A DNA stretch of 64,000 nucleotides. Origin: Clostridiales bacterium UBA3758. GTDB taxonomy: Bacteria > Bacillota > Clostridia > Oscillospirales > Oscillospiraceae. This document shows positions 47,459 through 56,880 of this stretch, piece after piece (position 1 is the first letter of the stretch; every line of letters begins with the position of its first letter). Below the pieces are notes generated by a model. It did no database searches and had not been told where the DNA came from. It saw only the letters and a program-made list of their open reading frames with translations. The stretch is from assembly GCA_002371675.1 (NCBI GenBank), contig DFGE01000022.1, positions 62,001 through 126,000 on the forward strand, given 5' to 3'. Position numbers and translations under genes: made by a program.

Positions 47459-49672
47459 TTATTCTTTCGCTTTGGAAGAAGCGCTCTTCCTCGCCGGACT
47501 TTTCCGCTTTCCGGAAGAAGCGGAGGAGGATTTGCTTGTCTTCTTCTCGTCAGTTTTCGCTGACGCTTTCTTATACCCGCGTTTATCTTCCGGAAGGAAG
47601 TTCTGACAGGCTTCGTTTACGCAGAAGGGCTTGTTATAGCCGCGGCCGGCACGCTTGAAGAGCGTTTTGCCGCAGGCGGGACAAAAATCCTTGGTCGGGA
47701 CGTCCCAGGTAATGAAGCCGCATTCCTGGCCGCGTTCGCAGGCATAGAAGACATAGCCCTTTTTGGACTTGCGTTTGAGGATACGGCAGCCGCACTTGGG
47801 GCACTTGCCGGGCATTACCTCGACAATGGGCTTGGTGAAGGTACACTCCGGGAAGCCGGGACAAGCCAGGAAGGGGCCGAAGCGACCCTTCTTGACTACC
47901 ATCTGACGGCCGCAGACCTCGCAGTATTCATCGCTGAGCACGTCGGGGACCTTGATATGAACGCCGTCCATCGCCTTCTCTGCCTGCTGCATCTCCTTGT
48001 CGAAGCCTTCGTAGAACTCGCCGAGCACTTCGCGCCAGTCCGCCTTGCCGCTCTCGATCTCGTCGAGGCGTTCCTCCATGTGGTTGGTGAACTTGAGATC
48101 GACGATATCGGAGAAATGCTCCTTCATGAGATTGGTCACGACTTCGCCGAGAGGCGTGGGCGCGAGATACTTCCCTTCCTTGATGACATAGTCATGCGCC
48201 GTGATCGTGGAGATGGTTGGGGCGTAGGTGGAGGGGCGGCCGATCCCCTTCTCCTCCATGGCGCGGATCAGCGTAGCCTCCGTATAACGGGCAGGCGGCT
48301 GTGTGAACTGCTGATTGGGCATGAGCTTTTCGAGCCAAAGCCGCTCTCCCTCGGTAAGCGAAGGGAGCGGATTGGCAATCTCGCTGCTCTCCTCGTCTTT
48401 GGCCTCCTCATAAACAGCAGAAAAGCCGGGGAAACGGAGCTCGGAATAATTGGCACGGAAGGTGTAGCCCGCGCTCAGGACGTCAACAGAGACGTTATCA
48501 TATTCGGCGTTGGACATCTGACTGGCGGTAAAGCGGCCCCAGATCAGACGGTACAGGCGATACTGCTCCTGCGTCAGATCCTTGCGTACGGCCTCGGGCG
48601 TCAGGTTCACATTGGTCGGCCGGATCGCCTCGTGAGCATCCTGTGCGCCGGCCTTGGTTTTGAAGCGGCGCGGCTGTCCGGGATAGAATGCGCTTCCGTA
48701 CTGGCGGACGATAAAATCCTTCGCCGCGGCAAGCGCCTCGTCAGAGAGACGAAGGGAGTCGGTACGCATATAGGTAATAAGACCGACAGAGCCATAGCCA
48801 GTGACATCAACGCCTTCATAAAGCTGCTGTGCGATCGACATGGTGCGGCGCGGCGTCATATTCAGACGGCGCGAAGCCTCCTGCTGCAGTGTAGACGTTA
48901 TGAACGGAGGTGCCGGAGAGCGCTGCTTCCGGCCGCGCTTGACCGAACTGACGGAAAACTCGGCGTCCTGTACGGCCTCAATGACGCGATCTACATCCTC
49001 GCGGCTTTTCAGTTCCTGCTTTTTTTCTCCCCTGCCGTGGAAACGGGCGGTAAAGCTGCCGCCGTCCTCGCGAGTGAGCAGCGCGTCGAGCAGCCAATAC
49101 TCTTCCTTGACAAAGGACTTGATCTCTTCCTCGCGATCCAGCACCATGCGTGTGGCGACGGACTGAACGCGGCCTGCGGAGAGCCCGGTTCTTACCTTGC
49201 GCCAGAGCAGCGGCGAGAGCTTGTAGCCCACAATGCGATCCAGGATGCGGCGAGCCTGCTGCGCGTCTACCAGGTCGAGGTCGATACTGCGAGGATGCTG
49301 GATGCTCTCGGTGACGACCTTCTTGGTGATTTCATTGAAGGTTACGCGGCGTGCCTTTTCATCGGACAGACCAAGCAGCTCCTTGAGGTGCCAGGAAATG
49401 GCTTCCCCTTCGCGGTCCGGGTCAGTCGCAAGATAGACGGTTCCGGCATTCTTGGCGTCCTTTTTCAGTTGGTTGATCAGCTCGGTCTTGTCCCGCACGG
49501 GAATATACTGCGGCTCAAAGCCGTTTTCGATATCGACGCCCATCTTGCTCTTGGGCAGGTCGCGCAGATGCCCCATGGACGCTTCCACTTTATAGCTGCC
49601 GCCGAGGTATTTTTCTATCGTCTTGGCCTTGGCAGGTGATTCAACAATGACAAGGTCTTTTGCTTTTGGCAT
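47459..49672 (-). CDS. topA: DNA topoisomerase I
   Basis: The 737-residue type IA enzyme has the Toprim start DLVIVESPAKAKTIEKYLGG, DPDREGEAISWHL, and the active-site Tyr in GLITYMRTDSLRLS near residue 305. PSTYAPTISTI follows. Three C-terminal Cys4 zinc ribbons are visible (CEVCGRQMVVKKGRFG; CPKCGCRILKRKS; CPACGKTLFKRAG) and then a Lys/Ser-rich tail. It relaxes negative supercoils. Confidence 0.97.
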   Translation of the reverse strand: MPKAKDLVIVESPAKAKTIEKYLGGSYKVEASMGHLRDLPKSKMGVDIENGFEPQYIPVRDKTELINQLKKDAKNAGTVYLATDPDREGEAISWHLKELLGLSDEKARRVTFNEITKKVVTESIQHPRSIDLDLVDAQQARRILDRIVGYKLSPLLWRKVRTGLSAGRVQSVATRMVLDREEEIKSFVKEEYWLLDALLTREDGGSFTARFHGRGEKKQELKSREDVDRVIEAVQDAEFSVSSVKRGRKQRSPAPPFITSTLQQEASRRLNMTPRRTMSIAQQLYEGVDVTGYGSVGLITYMRTDSLRLSDEALAAAKDFIVRQYGSAFYPGQPRRFKTKAGAQDAHEAIRPTNVNLTPEAVRKDLTQEQYRLYRLIWGRFTASQMSNAEYDNVSVDVLSAGYTFRANYSELRFPGFSAVYEEAKDEESSEIANPLPSLTEGERLWLEKLMPNQQFTQPPARYTEATLIRAMEEKGIGRPSTYAPTISTITAHDYVIKEGKYLAPTPLGEVVTNLMKEHFSDIVDLKFTNHMEERLDEIESGKADWREVLGEFYEGFDKEMQQAEKAMDGVHIKVPDVLSDEYCEVCGRQMVVKKGRFGPFLACPGFPECTFTKPIVEVMPGKCPKCGCRILKRKSKKGYVFYACERGQECGFITWDVPTKDFCPACGKTLFKRAGRGYNKPFCVNEACQNFLPEDKRGYKKASAKTDEKKTSKSSSASSGKRKSPARKSASSKAKE

Positions 49673-49682
49673 TGAGTTTTCC

Positions 49683-50873
49683 TCACTTCTTCACGATATT
49701 GAGTGCTATATGCCTGCCGGGCTCTCTGCGAAGGATGCCCTTGATCTCCAGCACGGTGAGCTGGACGAGCACGCGAGCCGTCGGTAAGCCGGTTTTTTCA
49801 ATGATATCGTCCACATGCTGGGAATCCTTCCCCAGCGCCGTAACGATCTGGAGCTGCTCCGCCGTGAGGCCGGAGAGCTGCTCCTTCCAGTCAATATAAA
49901 CACTGTCTTCCTGCTTGTCAACCGCATTTTTCTCCTCAGGAGCATTGCTTTGACCCGCTTCCGATCCGGGTTTGCAGGAACCGGGAGGAGGCTGAACCGG
50001 CGGGTGAAGCTCGGGATAGAGAACGCGAAATTCGCTCATGACATCCCAGCCGCAGGTCGCGAGCTTTGCACCGTCACGCAGGAATTCCAGCGTGCCGACG
50101 CTGTTGACCGCATCAACATTGCCGGGGACGGCAAAAATCTCCTTACCCTGCTCGGCGGCTTCTGCTACAAAGAGTCTCGTTCCGCTTCTCTCCGGCGCTT
50201 CCACTGCAACGACGCCTACTGAAAATCCGGCGGATATGCGATTCCGATCCCGGAAAAAGCTCTTCTGCGAGGCGATCCCCGGCGCGATCTCGCTCACCAG
50301 GGCGCCGCGGGCGGCAACATCTTTCGCCAGTTCGCTGTGCTCCTGTTCATGCGCAGTGCCGAGAACGCCGATGCAAAGCCCGTACGCCATCAAGGCGCCG
50401 CGGGCAGCCTCCGCGTCGATCCCGGAGGTAAGGCCGGAGACGACCACGCCGCCGCAGCAGGCAATCTCATAAGCCAGGCGCCTGCCCATTTTCAGCCCGT
50501 AGACGCTGGCTTTTCGCGTACCGATAACAGCAATAACAGCCCGGGAATCGATATCCAGCAGCCGCCCTTTGACATACAGTACCACAGGCGGGGCGAAAAT
50601 ATTCTTGAGGCGGAAGGGATACGCTGCATCCTGCAGCGTAAGGATTGTGAGTCCCTGCTCCTCGCAGGCGTCAAGAATCGCGCCGACGCGGCTGTCGTCG
50701 CGCCTCTCGAGCACCTCCGCATCGTGTGCGGAGATGCCATCGATCCCGGAAAAGGAACCGGCGGGAGAGAGAAAAGCACGCTCGGCGTCTCCAAAATGCG
50801 CTGCGACTGCGTATTTACTGCGCACGCTGACCGCGGCAGTAGAGAGCCACACCCAGGATCCCAGCGACGCCAT
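49683..50873 (-). CDS. dprA: DNA-processing protein DprA
   Basis: The 396-residue protein starts at ATG 50873 (MASLGSWVWLSTAAVSVRSK), 8 bp after AGGAGG; a longer frame overlapping the trmH gene is unlikely. It has the DprA Rossmann fold (VIGTRKASVYGLKMGRRL; GGVVVSGLTSGIDAEAARGA; the F-x-x-R-N-R-I-x-x-G box as FFRDRNRISAGFS) and a C-terminal winged helix. DprA loads RecA onto incoming single strands. Its presence means only that DNA uptake genes may exist elsewhere. Confidence 0.95.
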   Translation of the reverse strand: MASLGSWVWLSTAAVSVRSKYAVAAHFGDAERAFLSPAGSFSGIDGISAHDAEVLERRDDSRVGAILDACEEQGLTILTLQDAAYPFRLKNIFAPPVVLYVKGRLLDIDSRAVIAVIGTRKASVYGLKMGRRLAYEIACCGGVVVSGLTSGIDAEAARGALMAYGLCIGVLGTAHEQEHSELAKDVAARGALVSEIAPGIASQKSFFRDRNRISAGFSVGVVAVEAPERSGTRLFVAEAAEQGKEIFAVPGNVDAVNSVGTLEFLRDGAKLATCGWDVMSEFRVLYPELHPPVQPPPGSCKPGSEAGQSNAPEEKNAVDKQEDSVYIDWKEQLSGLTAEQLQIVTALGKDSQHVDDIIEKTGLPTARVLVQLTVLEIKGILRREPGRHIALNIVKK

Positions 50874-50916
50874 GTTCATCCCCTCCTCAGCAATTGTTTT
50901 TATTTTTCGGTCGACT

Positions 50917-51666
50917 TCAAGGAAACATTTCCCACATGATAAGCGAAGCGGCGATGGCAGCATTGAGTGATTCGCTCCGCGGGTCCATGGGTATAATGAT
51001 CTTTTTCTCACAGCAGGCGAGCAACTGAGGGCTGAGACCCCGCCCCTCGCTGCCAACCGCCACGGCTGCCTCGCTCAGATTGACCGTGCGCATATCCACC
51101 GCCTCCGGATCAAGAACCGCTCCGAAGAGCGGGAGACGATATTCACACAGAAAATCTCTTAACTCCTCTACCGGGATTTCAAGAACCGTTTGACGAAAAA
51201 TCGCCCCCATCGAGGCACGCACAGTCTTGGGTGAATAGAGATCTGCACAGTTCCCGGTCAGGATAACAGCGGGAACGCTGAAAGCGCTTGCGCTTCGGAT
51301 CACCGTGCCGACGTTCCCGGGATCCTGAACGTTTTCAAGAACCATGGCGCAGGACAGTGTATCGGGCATCTCCGTGTCGCGGATCGAGACGGTAAAGAGC
51401 GGGCCGGGGCTGTTCTTCAGCGGCGAAGAGTAGTCAAACAAATCATCGGACAGAATGAACTGTTCCGTGCTCTCAGGCAAATCGATTGCCTCCGCTTTAC
51501 CGCGCCAGTAAACCGCAGTTACGGCAGCATCGAATTGCAGCGCCTCGCGAAGCATTTTGATCCCGTCGCAAACAAACAGTCTCTGTTCGCGCCGAGCAGC
51601 GGAATCCGCCGACAGCGTACGCAGAGCCTGGATATGCCGGTTTTTCCTGGATGAGATTGTCTCCAT
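50917..51666 (-). CDS. TrmH/SpoU-family RNA 2'-O-methyltransferase
   Basis: The 249-residue protein has an N-terminal RNA-binding substrate domain and the SPOUT knot: VLENVQDPGNVGTVIRSASA, VAVGSEGRGLSPQLLACCE and IPMDPRSESLNAAIAASLIM, the three SpoU motifs. The target may be 23S rRNA or tRNA. It is the first gene of the dprA-topA cluster. Confidence 0.92.
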   Translation of the reverse strand: METISSRKNRHIQALRTLSADSAARREQRLFVCDGIKMLREALQFDAAVTAVYWRGKAEAIDLPESTEQFILSDDLFDYSSPLKNSPGPLFTVSIRDTEMPDTLSCAMVLENVQDPGNVGTVIRSASAFSVPAVILTGNCADLYSPKTVRASMGAIFRQTVLEIPVEELRDFLCEYRLPLFGAVLDPEAVDMRTVNLSEAAVAVGSEGRGLSPQLLACCEKKIIIPMDPRSESLNAAIAASLIMWEMFP

Positions 51667-52046
51667 GATATGTGTCCCTTCTCATAGAAATCGAACGATT
51701 GCAAGCAGTACCGGAAAGCCTGATAACAAACTGTATAGGCATTTATAAACGATGCGAAGAAATACCGTTATGTCGGAATAGAATGTCCCGGGAAAATGGT
51801 AATTTAGAACGCAAAGCTGCAAAAAATCAATCGATTTGAACTTGCCTGATTCAGTTGCAAAGTGGTTACATAACTTCGGCAAAAAAGAATAATTCAGTTT
51901 GTTATCAACATTGTCAACAGAGTTTACAACAGGGCTCAAACTTGGGAAATACCGGAAAACGCCGGTATTTTTGCGATAACCAATATTTCGTCCATATACA
52001 GTGGTTACAGAAGAGTGACGAAATCAGATTGACATAATCCGGGTTA
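51667..52046. other. AT-rich intergenic region between radC and the methyltransferase gene
   Basis: These 380 bases hold no supported gene. An AAATACCGG/CCGGTATTT palindrome with a 6-base loop at 51947-51970 could terminate radC transcription, but the minus-strand T-tract is short; the plus side (ATTTTTG) is better. TTATCAACA and similar 9-mers near 51,900 are weak DnaA-box-like matches. A promoter for the methyltransferase is expected here but no clear one was found. Confidence 0.5.
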
Positions 52047-52775
52047 TTATCGCCGTCCATAGTAGCCGGAATTGGGTCGTGTCGGGTTCTGAAAGCGTAT
52101 CAGCGAGAGCGTACCGCTGTCCTTGTAGGAAAAATGTCCGGTTGTTGTCAGGATCAAATGATCCTCGAGATTGAGCCCTACTGTCTGCAGGGCATGGTAG
52201 AGCGAACTCGTCAGCGAATCGTCCTCAACAGAAGGACGGAGATTTCCGCTCGGGTGGTTGTGCGCAAGAATAACATAGCTTGCCCGCTGCCGAAGCGCAT
52301 TTTCCACCACACGGCGCACGTTGACGTCGACGGCGTTGACGACCCCTCGACTGAGCTCCTGACAGCTAATCAGATGATGCTGAATGTCAAGCATCAGCGC
52401 AACGGCTATTTCATCGCGTTCGAAGAGGAAATAGGGCTCCAGAACATCAACCGCATCCTGCGTTTTAAGGATCTGCTTGACACTGACAGTCCTCTCTATT
52501 TCGCTCTTTTTGATGAGCTGGGGTAGGAGCAGCAGCAGCGCTGCCGTGCTTTTCCCAACCCCGGGAACCTCGCAGAGCTCCTGCTCAGAGGCGCAGAAGA
52601 CCTGATCGAGACTTCCAAAGCGCTTGAGAAGCGCATGGGCGAGATCATCCGTGTCCTTTCTGGGGATCGCGTATGTCAGCAGCAGCTCCAGCGCCTGCGT
52701 TTGGGAGAAGCCCTTGAGTCCATGCGATAGAAAGCGTTCTCTCAGGCGTTCCCGATGACCGTCATGTTCTCCCAT
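52047..52775 (-). CDS. radC: RadC-family JAB-domain protein
   Basis: About 242 residues from ATG at 52775 (MGEHDGHRERLRERFLSHGL), supported by GGGGAGG 8 bp upstream; a longer frame overlapping tsaD is unlikely. It has an N-terminal helix-hairpin-helix-like region (ELCEVPGVGKSTAALLLLLP) and the JAB/MPN metal motif AHNHPSGNLRPSVED. RadC's cellular role is uncertain despite its name. Confidence 0.93.
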   Translation of the reverse strand: MGEHDGHRERLRERFLSHGLKGFSQTQALELLLTYAIPRKDTDDLAHALLKRFGSLDQVFCASEQELCEVPGVGKSTAALLLLLPQLIKKSEIERTVSVKQILKTQDAVDVLEPYFLFERDEIAVALMLDIQHHLISCQELSRGVVNAVDVNVRRVVENALRQRASYVILAHNHPSGNLRPSVEDDSLTSSLYHALQTVGLNLEDHLILTTTGHFSYKDSGTLSLIRFQNPTRPNSGYYGRR

Positions 52776-52857
52776 ATTTTTTCCTCCCCGCTGAACAACT
52801 TGCCGTTTGGCAGCGAAAACAATCGAAACCTCGATTGATTTCGCCTTCCGATGATCA

Positions 52858-53859
52858 TTATAGCTCCATGGTTGCGTAGGCGTTGAGATCGCTCCCCGCG
52901 CGGCGGCCTGCGAGATATTCATAATAGCCCTGCGCGCCGATCATGGCACCGTTGTCTCCGCAGAGGCGCAGCGGAGGGATAAACAAGCGGAAGCCATTCT
53001 GCTCCGCAGCGCGCTGGAAATCTGCGCGGATACGGGAATTTGCCGCAACGCCGCCGGCGACCACGACCTTGTCATAGCCAAGCTCTTTTGCCGCCAGAAC
53101 GGTTCGAGGCACAAGGCTGTCGCTCACAGCCTTCGTAAAGGAGGCCGCAAGCGAAGCGCGATCCAGCTCCTCGCCCTTCTGCTCCATGTTGTGTACAAGG
53201 TTGATAACGGCGGTCTTCAAGCCGGAAAAGCTCATGTCATAAGGATGCCCCTCGACGTTGGCGATCGGGAAAACATACCTGGAATCGTCTCCGGTCCTGG
53301 CCAGATCATCGATCGGCTTGCCGCCGGGATAGGGCAGGCCAAGCACGCGTGCAGTTTTATCGAAGCACTCCCCTGCCGCGTCATCCCGCGTCGCGCCGAG
53401 GATCTTCATATCTGTGTATCCGCGTACGTCTACAAGGATCGTGTTGCCGCCGGAGATCGCAAGGCACAGGAAAGGCGGCTCGAGCTCCGGGTACGCAAGG
53501 TAATTGGCAGCGATATGACCGCGAATATGGTGCACCGGGATGAGCGGAATGCCGAGAGAGAGCGCTGCCGCCTTGGCGAAGTTCACGCCTACGAGCACCG
53601 CGCCGATAAGGCCTGGCGCATAGGAGACGGCCACGGCGTCGATTTCCCTGCGTGTTATACCCGCAGCGTCAATGGCGCGCTGGGCAAGAATGGAGATAGA
53701 CTCCACATGGCAGCGCGAAGCGATCTCAGGTACAACGCCTCCATATACGGCATGAAGCTGCGCCTGAGAGAAGATCTGATCGGTCAGTATTTTCCGTCCA
53801 TCCTCGACGATGGCAACAGCGGTCTCGTCACAGGTGGATTCAAAAGCGAGTATTTTCAA
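52858..53859 (-). CDS. tsaD: tRNA threonylcarbamoyladenosine biosynthesis protein TsaD
   Basis: The 333-residue ASKHA ATPase begins MKILAFESTCDETAVAIVED from a TTG start (53857-53859) that overlaps the rimI stop as TTGA. The metal motif is HHIRGHIAAN and the nucleotide site includes SGGNTILVDVRGYTDMKILG and VVAGGVAANSRIRADF. It transfers the threonylcarbamoyl group to A37 with TsaB/TsaE, not seen here. Confidence 0.97.
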   Translation of the reverse strand: MKILAFESTCDETAVAIVEDGRKILTDQIFSQAQLHAVYGGVVPEIASRCHVESISILAQRAIDAAGITRREIDAVAVSYAPGLIGAVLVGVNFAKAAALSLGIPLIPVHHIRGHIAANYLAYPELEPPFLCLAISGGNTILVDVRGYTDMKILGATRDDAAGECFDKTARVLGLPYPGGKPIDDLARTGDDSRYVFPIANVEGHPYDMSFSGLKTAVINLVHNMEQKGEELDRASLAASFTKAVSDSLVPRTVLAAKELGYDKVVVAGGVAANSRIRADFQRAAEQNGFRLFIPPLRLCGDNGAMIGAQGYYEYLAGRRAGSDLNAYATMEL

Positions 53860-54317
53860 GTTTCCTGCCTCTGTTTCTCTAAATATCTTGTCATAAGAAC
53901 GGCGTTCTCACACGGCTTTTGATAATAATTCTTCCTTAAGCCGACACGGACAAAGCCGTTGTTTTCATATAAAGAAATCGCTGGGATATTATGCTCGCGC
54001 ACTTCAAGTGTCACAAAGCTGAGAGAAAGAGCATCGGCGCGGCGCAGCAGCTCTGCTATCAGCGCATCCGCGATGCCGCGGCGACGAAACGCAGGCGCCA
54101 CAGCGACATTGGAAATGTAGCCCTCATCCAGTACGAACATCATTCCCACATAGCCGAGCACGCGTCCTCCATCCGTTGCAGCAAGGAACACATGGTTATC
54201 ATCCGGCAGCTGTCTGCGCAGCGCGTCCCGCGGCCACGGAACGGAAAAGCAAAGCTGCTCCAGCTGCTCGATCTGATCGAGCTGTTCCTCGCGAACATCC
54301 TGAATCGAAAAGGCCAT
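53856..54317 (-). CDS. rimI: Ribosomal protein alanine N-acetyltransferase RimI
   Basis: The 153-residue GNAT protein starts at ATG 54317 (MAFSIQDVREEQLDQIEQLE), which shares its first A with the polA stop (TAATG) and has GGAGG upstream. It has VAPAFRRRGIADALIAELLR (acetyl-CoA loop) and SLYENNGFVRVGLRKNYY, the RimI ending. The rimI-tsaD pair is a common arrangement. Confidence 0.93.
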   Translation of the reverse strand: MAFSIQDVREEQLDQIEQLEQLCFSVPWPRDALRRQLPDDNHVFLAATDGGRVLGYVGMMFVLDEGYISNVAVAPAFRRRGIADALIAELLRRADALSLSFVTLEVREHNIPAISLYENNGFVRVGLRKNYYQKPCENAVLMTRYLEKQRQET

Positions 54318-56872
54318 TAGTGTGCCTCCGCCCAACTGTGCCCGATGCCGACTTCCACAAGCAGCGGCACGCTGAGGGACACAGCGTTTTCCATCTCCTC
54401 GCGGAGAATCCTCTTTACTTTCTCCGCCTCTGCTTCCGGACATTCGACGATCAGTTCGTCATGCACCTGCAGCAGCAGCTTTGCCTGCAGTTCTTCACGC
54501 CGCAGTCTCTCCCAAACGCGAACCATGGCAAGCTTGATGATATCAGCGGCTGCACCCTGGATCGGCATGTTGAGCGCGACACGCTCTCCGAAGGAGCGCA
54601 GATTGAAGTTGCTGCTCTTTAGTTCGGGAAGTTCCCTGCGCCGACCCATGGGCGTGGCGACATAGCCATTCTCCTTCGCCTCCTCCACAACGCGCTTCAT
54701 ATAATCGCGCACGCCGGAGAAGCGCTCAAGATAGGTCTCCATAAAAGCCTTGGCCTCGTTGGGGAATACGCCGATATCCTGCGCCAAAGAAAACGCGGAA
54801 ATACCATAGACAATGCCGAAATTGACGGCCTTGGCGCGGCTGCGCAGCAGGGGCGTAACTTCCGAAAGCGGTACGTTGAAGACCTTGGAGGCAGTAACTG
54901 CGTGGAAATCCTCTCCGCTGAGGAATGCCTCCTGCATGGCCTTATCGTCAGAGATATGCGCGAGCAGCCGCAGCTCGATCTGACTGTAGTCCGCATCAAC
55001 GAGCACATTGCCCGGACCGGCTACGAACATCTCGCGGATCTTCGCGCCGGATTTTTTGCGGATTGGGATATTTTGCAGATTCGGTTCTGCGGAGGACAGG
55101 CGTCCCGTCGCCGTAACAGTCATCTGGAAACGAGTTCTGATCCGGCCGTCCGGGTCGATGACCTTCAGGAGGCCCTCTGCATAGGTGGATTTGAGCTTGC
55201 TCAGCTCGCGGTATTCCAGCACTGCATCCACGACAGGCGCGCGGCCGCGGAGCTTGTCCAGAACGTCGGCATTGGTGCTCCAGCCGGTTTTCGTCTTTTT
55301 GCCGAAGGGCAGCATCATCTCGTCAAAGAGTACAGTGCCCAGCTGTTTTGGGCTGTTGATATTGAACTCATGTCCGGCCTCGCGCCAGACCTCCTGCTGA
55401 AGCAGCGTGATGGAGTCGTTCAGCCCTTCGCCGAACTCATACAGCGCCTTGCGGTCAACAAGAAATCCAATGCGTTCCATTTCGGCAAGCACGCGGCAGA
55501 GAGGCAGCTCAGCCGTCTCATAGAGCTTCATCATGCCAAGCTCATCGAGTTTCTGCCGCAGCGGCTCATACAGAGCAAAAATAGCTTCCGCACCGGATGC
55601 GTCGCGGCCGAGCATGCCGAGAGCCAGCTTCTCCGGCGTATAGTCGCTGGCCGTAGCATCGAGCAGATAGCCGGCAAGCGCCGTGTCAAACAGGAAGCCC
55701 TCTGTCGGCAGCCCCTCCTTGAGCAGCAGCACCATCAGATCCTTCACATCATGTCCAAGCTTGGGAACAGAAGGCGCAAAAACAGCGCGCAGCAGAGGCT
55801 GAAAGCTCTCCCCGCAGGATGTCCATTCCGCCTCGTATACCCTCTCCCCGTCACAGAGCTCGAGTCGGTCGAGCGTCTGAGGCGCGTAGACGGCAAGGAG
55901 CGGAAGCGAGGAAATGCCGGTGAGAAATGCAGCTGCCTGCTCATCATCGAGCACGATCCTTTCAAGCGCGGATTGCGCCGCAGCCTGCTCCGTCTCCCGA
56001 GAGGGGGTCAGCTGCCATTTTTCGATGAACTTCTGAAAGCCCAGGCGATGCATCAGATCATACAGTGCGGGCTTGAAATCTCGATCCCAGCGGTTGGCCT
56101 CGGGAGTAAATTTCAAGGGAATGTCGCGCAGGATCGTTGCAAGCCAAAAAGACTGCCTGGCACTCTCTTCCCCTTCGCGGAGCTTTTTCCGAACGCCCTC
56201 TTTCACATCCAGCGCGTCAAGATCGGCATAGATTGCATCGATCGTTTCATAGCGGCGGATCAGGTCAAGCGCCGTTTTCTCTCCAACGCCGGGCACGCCC
56301 GGGATGTTGTCGGAGCTGTCGCCCATGAGAGCCTTGAGGTCAACCATGCGCGGCGGCTCGAAGCCGTATTCCTCGCGGAAGACGGCGGGAGTATAGGCTA
56401 TGGTCTCCGTCTGACCCATGCGGGTTCTGACGTTGCAAACCGTGGTGTGCTCGCTGACGAGCTGCAGGCTGTCCTTATCGCCGGTGACGATCACGCAATC
56501 CCAGCCTGCCTGCTCGCATTTTGCTGCGGCGGTACCGAGGATGTCATCCGCCTCGTAGCCCTCGAGCTCGTAGCGCCGAATGCCCATGTCGTCAAGAAGT
56601 TCCTTAAGGATCGGCATCTGCTGTGCAAGCTCCTCCGGCATGCCGGCACGCTTGGCTTTGTAGCCCTCATAGGCTTTATGCCGGAAGGTGGGCGCCTTGA
56701 GGTCAAAGCTCACACACACTGCCTCCGGCTTCTGCTCGTCCAGCATACGCTGGAGGATGGCAAGAAAACCGAACAGCGCGTTGGTGGGCGTGCCGTCGGG
56801 AGCGTTCAGCGCGCGCACGCCGAAAAAAGCGCGGTTGACGATGCTGTTGCCGTCCAGGATCATCAGTTTCAT
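54317..56872 (-). CDS. polA: DNA polymerase I
   Basis: About 851 residues from ATG 56872 (MKLMILDGNSIVNRAFFGVR), chosen over an ATG four codons earlier by GAGGT spacing and family start. Domains are the 5' nuclease (GDSSDNIPGVPGVGEKTALD), a degenerate 3'-5' exonuclease region lacking the first D-x-E motif (LLAVYAPQT), and an intact polymerase with VDADYSQIELRLLAHIS, RSRAKAVNFGIVYGIS and LLQVHDELIVE. Loss of exonuclease residues is usual in Bacillota PolA. It fills gaps in repair and lagging strands. Confidence 0.97.
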   Translation of the reverse strand: MKLMILDGNSIVNRAFFGVRALNAPDGTPTNALFGFLAILQRMLDEQKPEAVCVSFDLKAPTFRHKAYEGYKAKRAGMPEELAQQMPILKELLDDMGIRRYELEGYEADDILGTAAAKCEQAGWDCVIVTGDKDSLQLVSEHTTVCNVRTRMGQTETIAYTPAVFREEYGFEPPRMVDLKALMGDSSDNIPGVPGVGEKTALDLIRRYETIDAIYADLDALDVKEGVRKKLREGEESARQSFWLATILRDIPLKFTPEANRWDRDFKPALYDLMHRLGFQKFIEKWQLTPSRETEQAAAQSALERIVLDDEQAAAFLTGISSLPLLAVYAPQTLDRLELCDGERVYEAEWTSCGESFQPLLRAVFAPSVPKLGHDVKDLMVLLLKEGLPTEGFLFDTALAGYLLDATASDYTPEKLALGMLGRDASGAEAIFALYEPLRQKLDELGMMKLYETAELPLCRVLAEMERIGFLVDRKALYEFGEGLNDSITLLQQEVWREAGHEFNINSPKQLGTVLFDEMMLPFGKKTKTGWSTNADVLDKLRGRAPVVDAVLEYRELSKLKSTYAEGLLKVIDPDGRIRTRFQMTVTATGRLSSAEPNLQNIPIRKKSGAKIREMFVAGPGNVLVDADYSQIELRLLAHISDDKAMQEAFLSGEDFHAVTASKVFNVPLSEVTPLLRSRAKAVNFGIVYGISAFSLAQDIGVFPNEAKAFMETYLERFSGVRDYMKRVVEEAKENGYVATPMGRRRELPELKSSNFNLRSFGERVALNMPIQGAAADIIKLAMVRVWERLRREELQAKLLLQVHDELIVECPEAEAEKVKRILREEMENAVSLSVPLLVEVGIGHSWAEAH

Positions 56873-56880
56873 AGGAGACC

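Noticed and set aside
51895..51930. DnaA-box-like 9-mers (TTATCAACA, TTGTCAACA)
   Set aside because: Each departs from the TTATCCACA consensus, they are few and not near dnaA or dnaN; an origin is not supported.
51682..51939. 85-codon minus-strand frame in the intergenic region
   Set aside because: AT-rich low-complexity residues, no ribosome binding site and no family; most likely chance.
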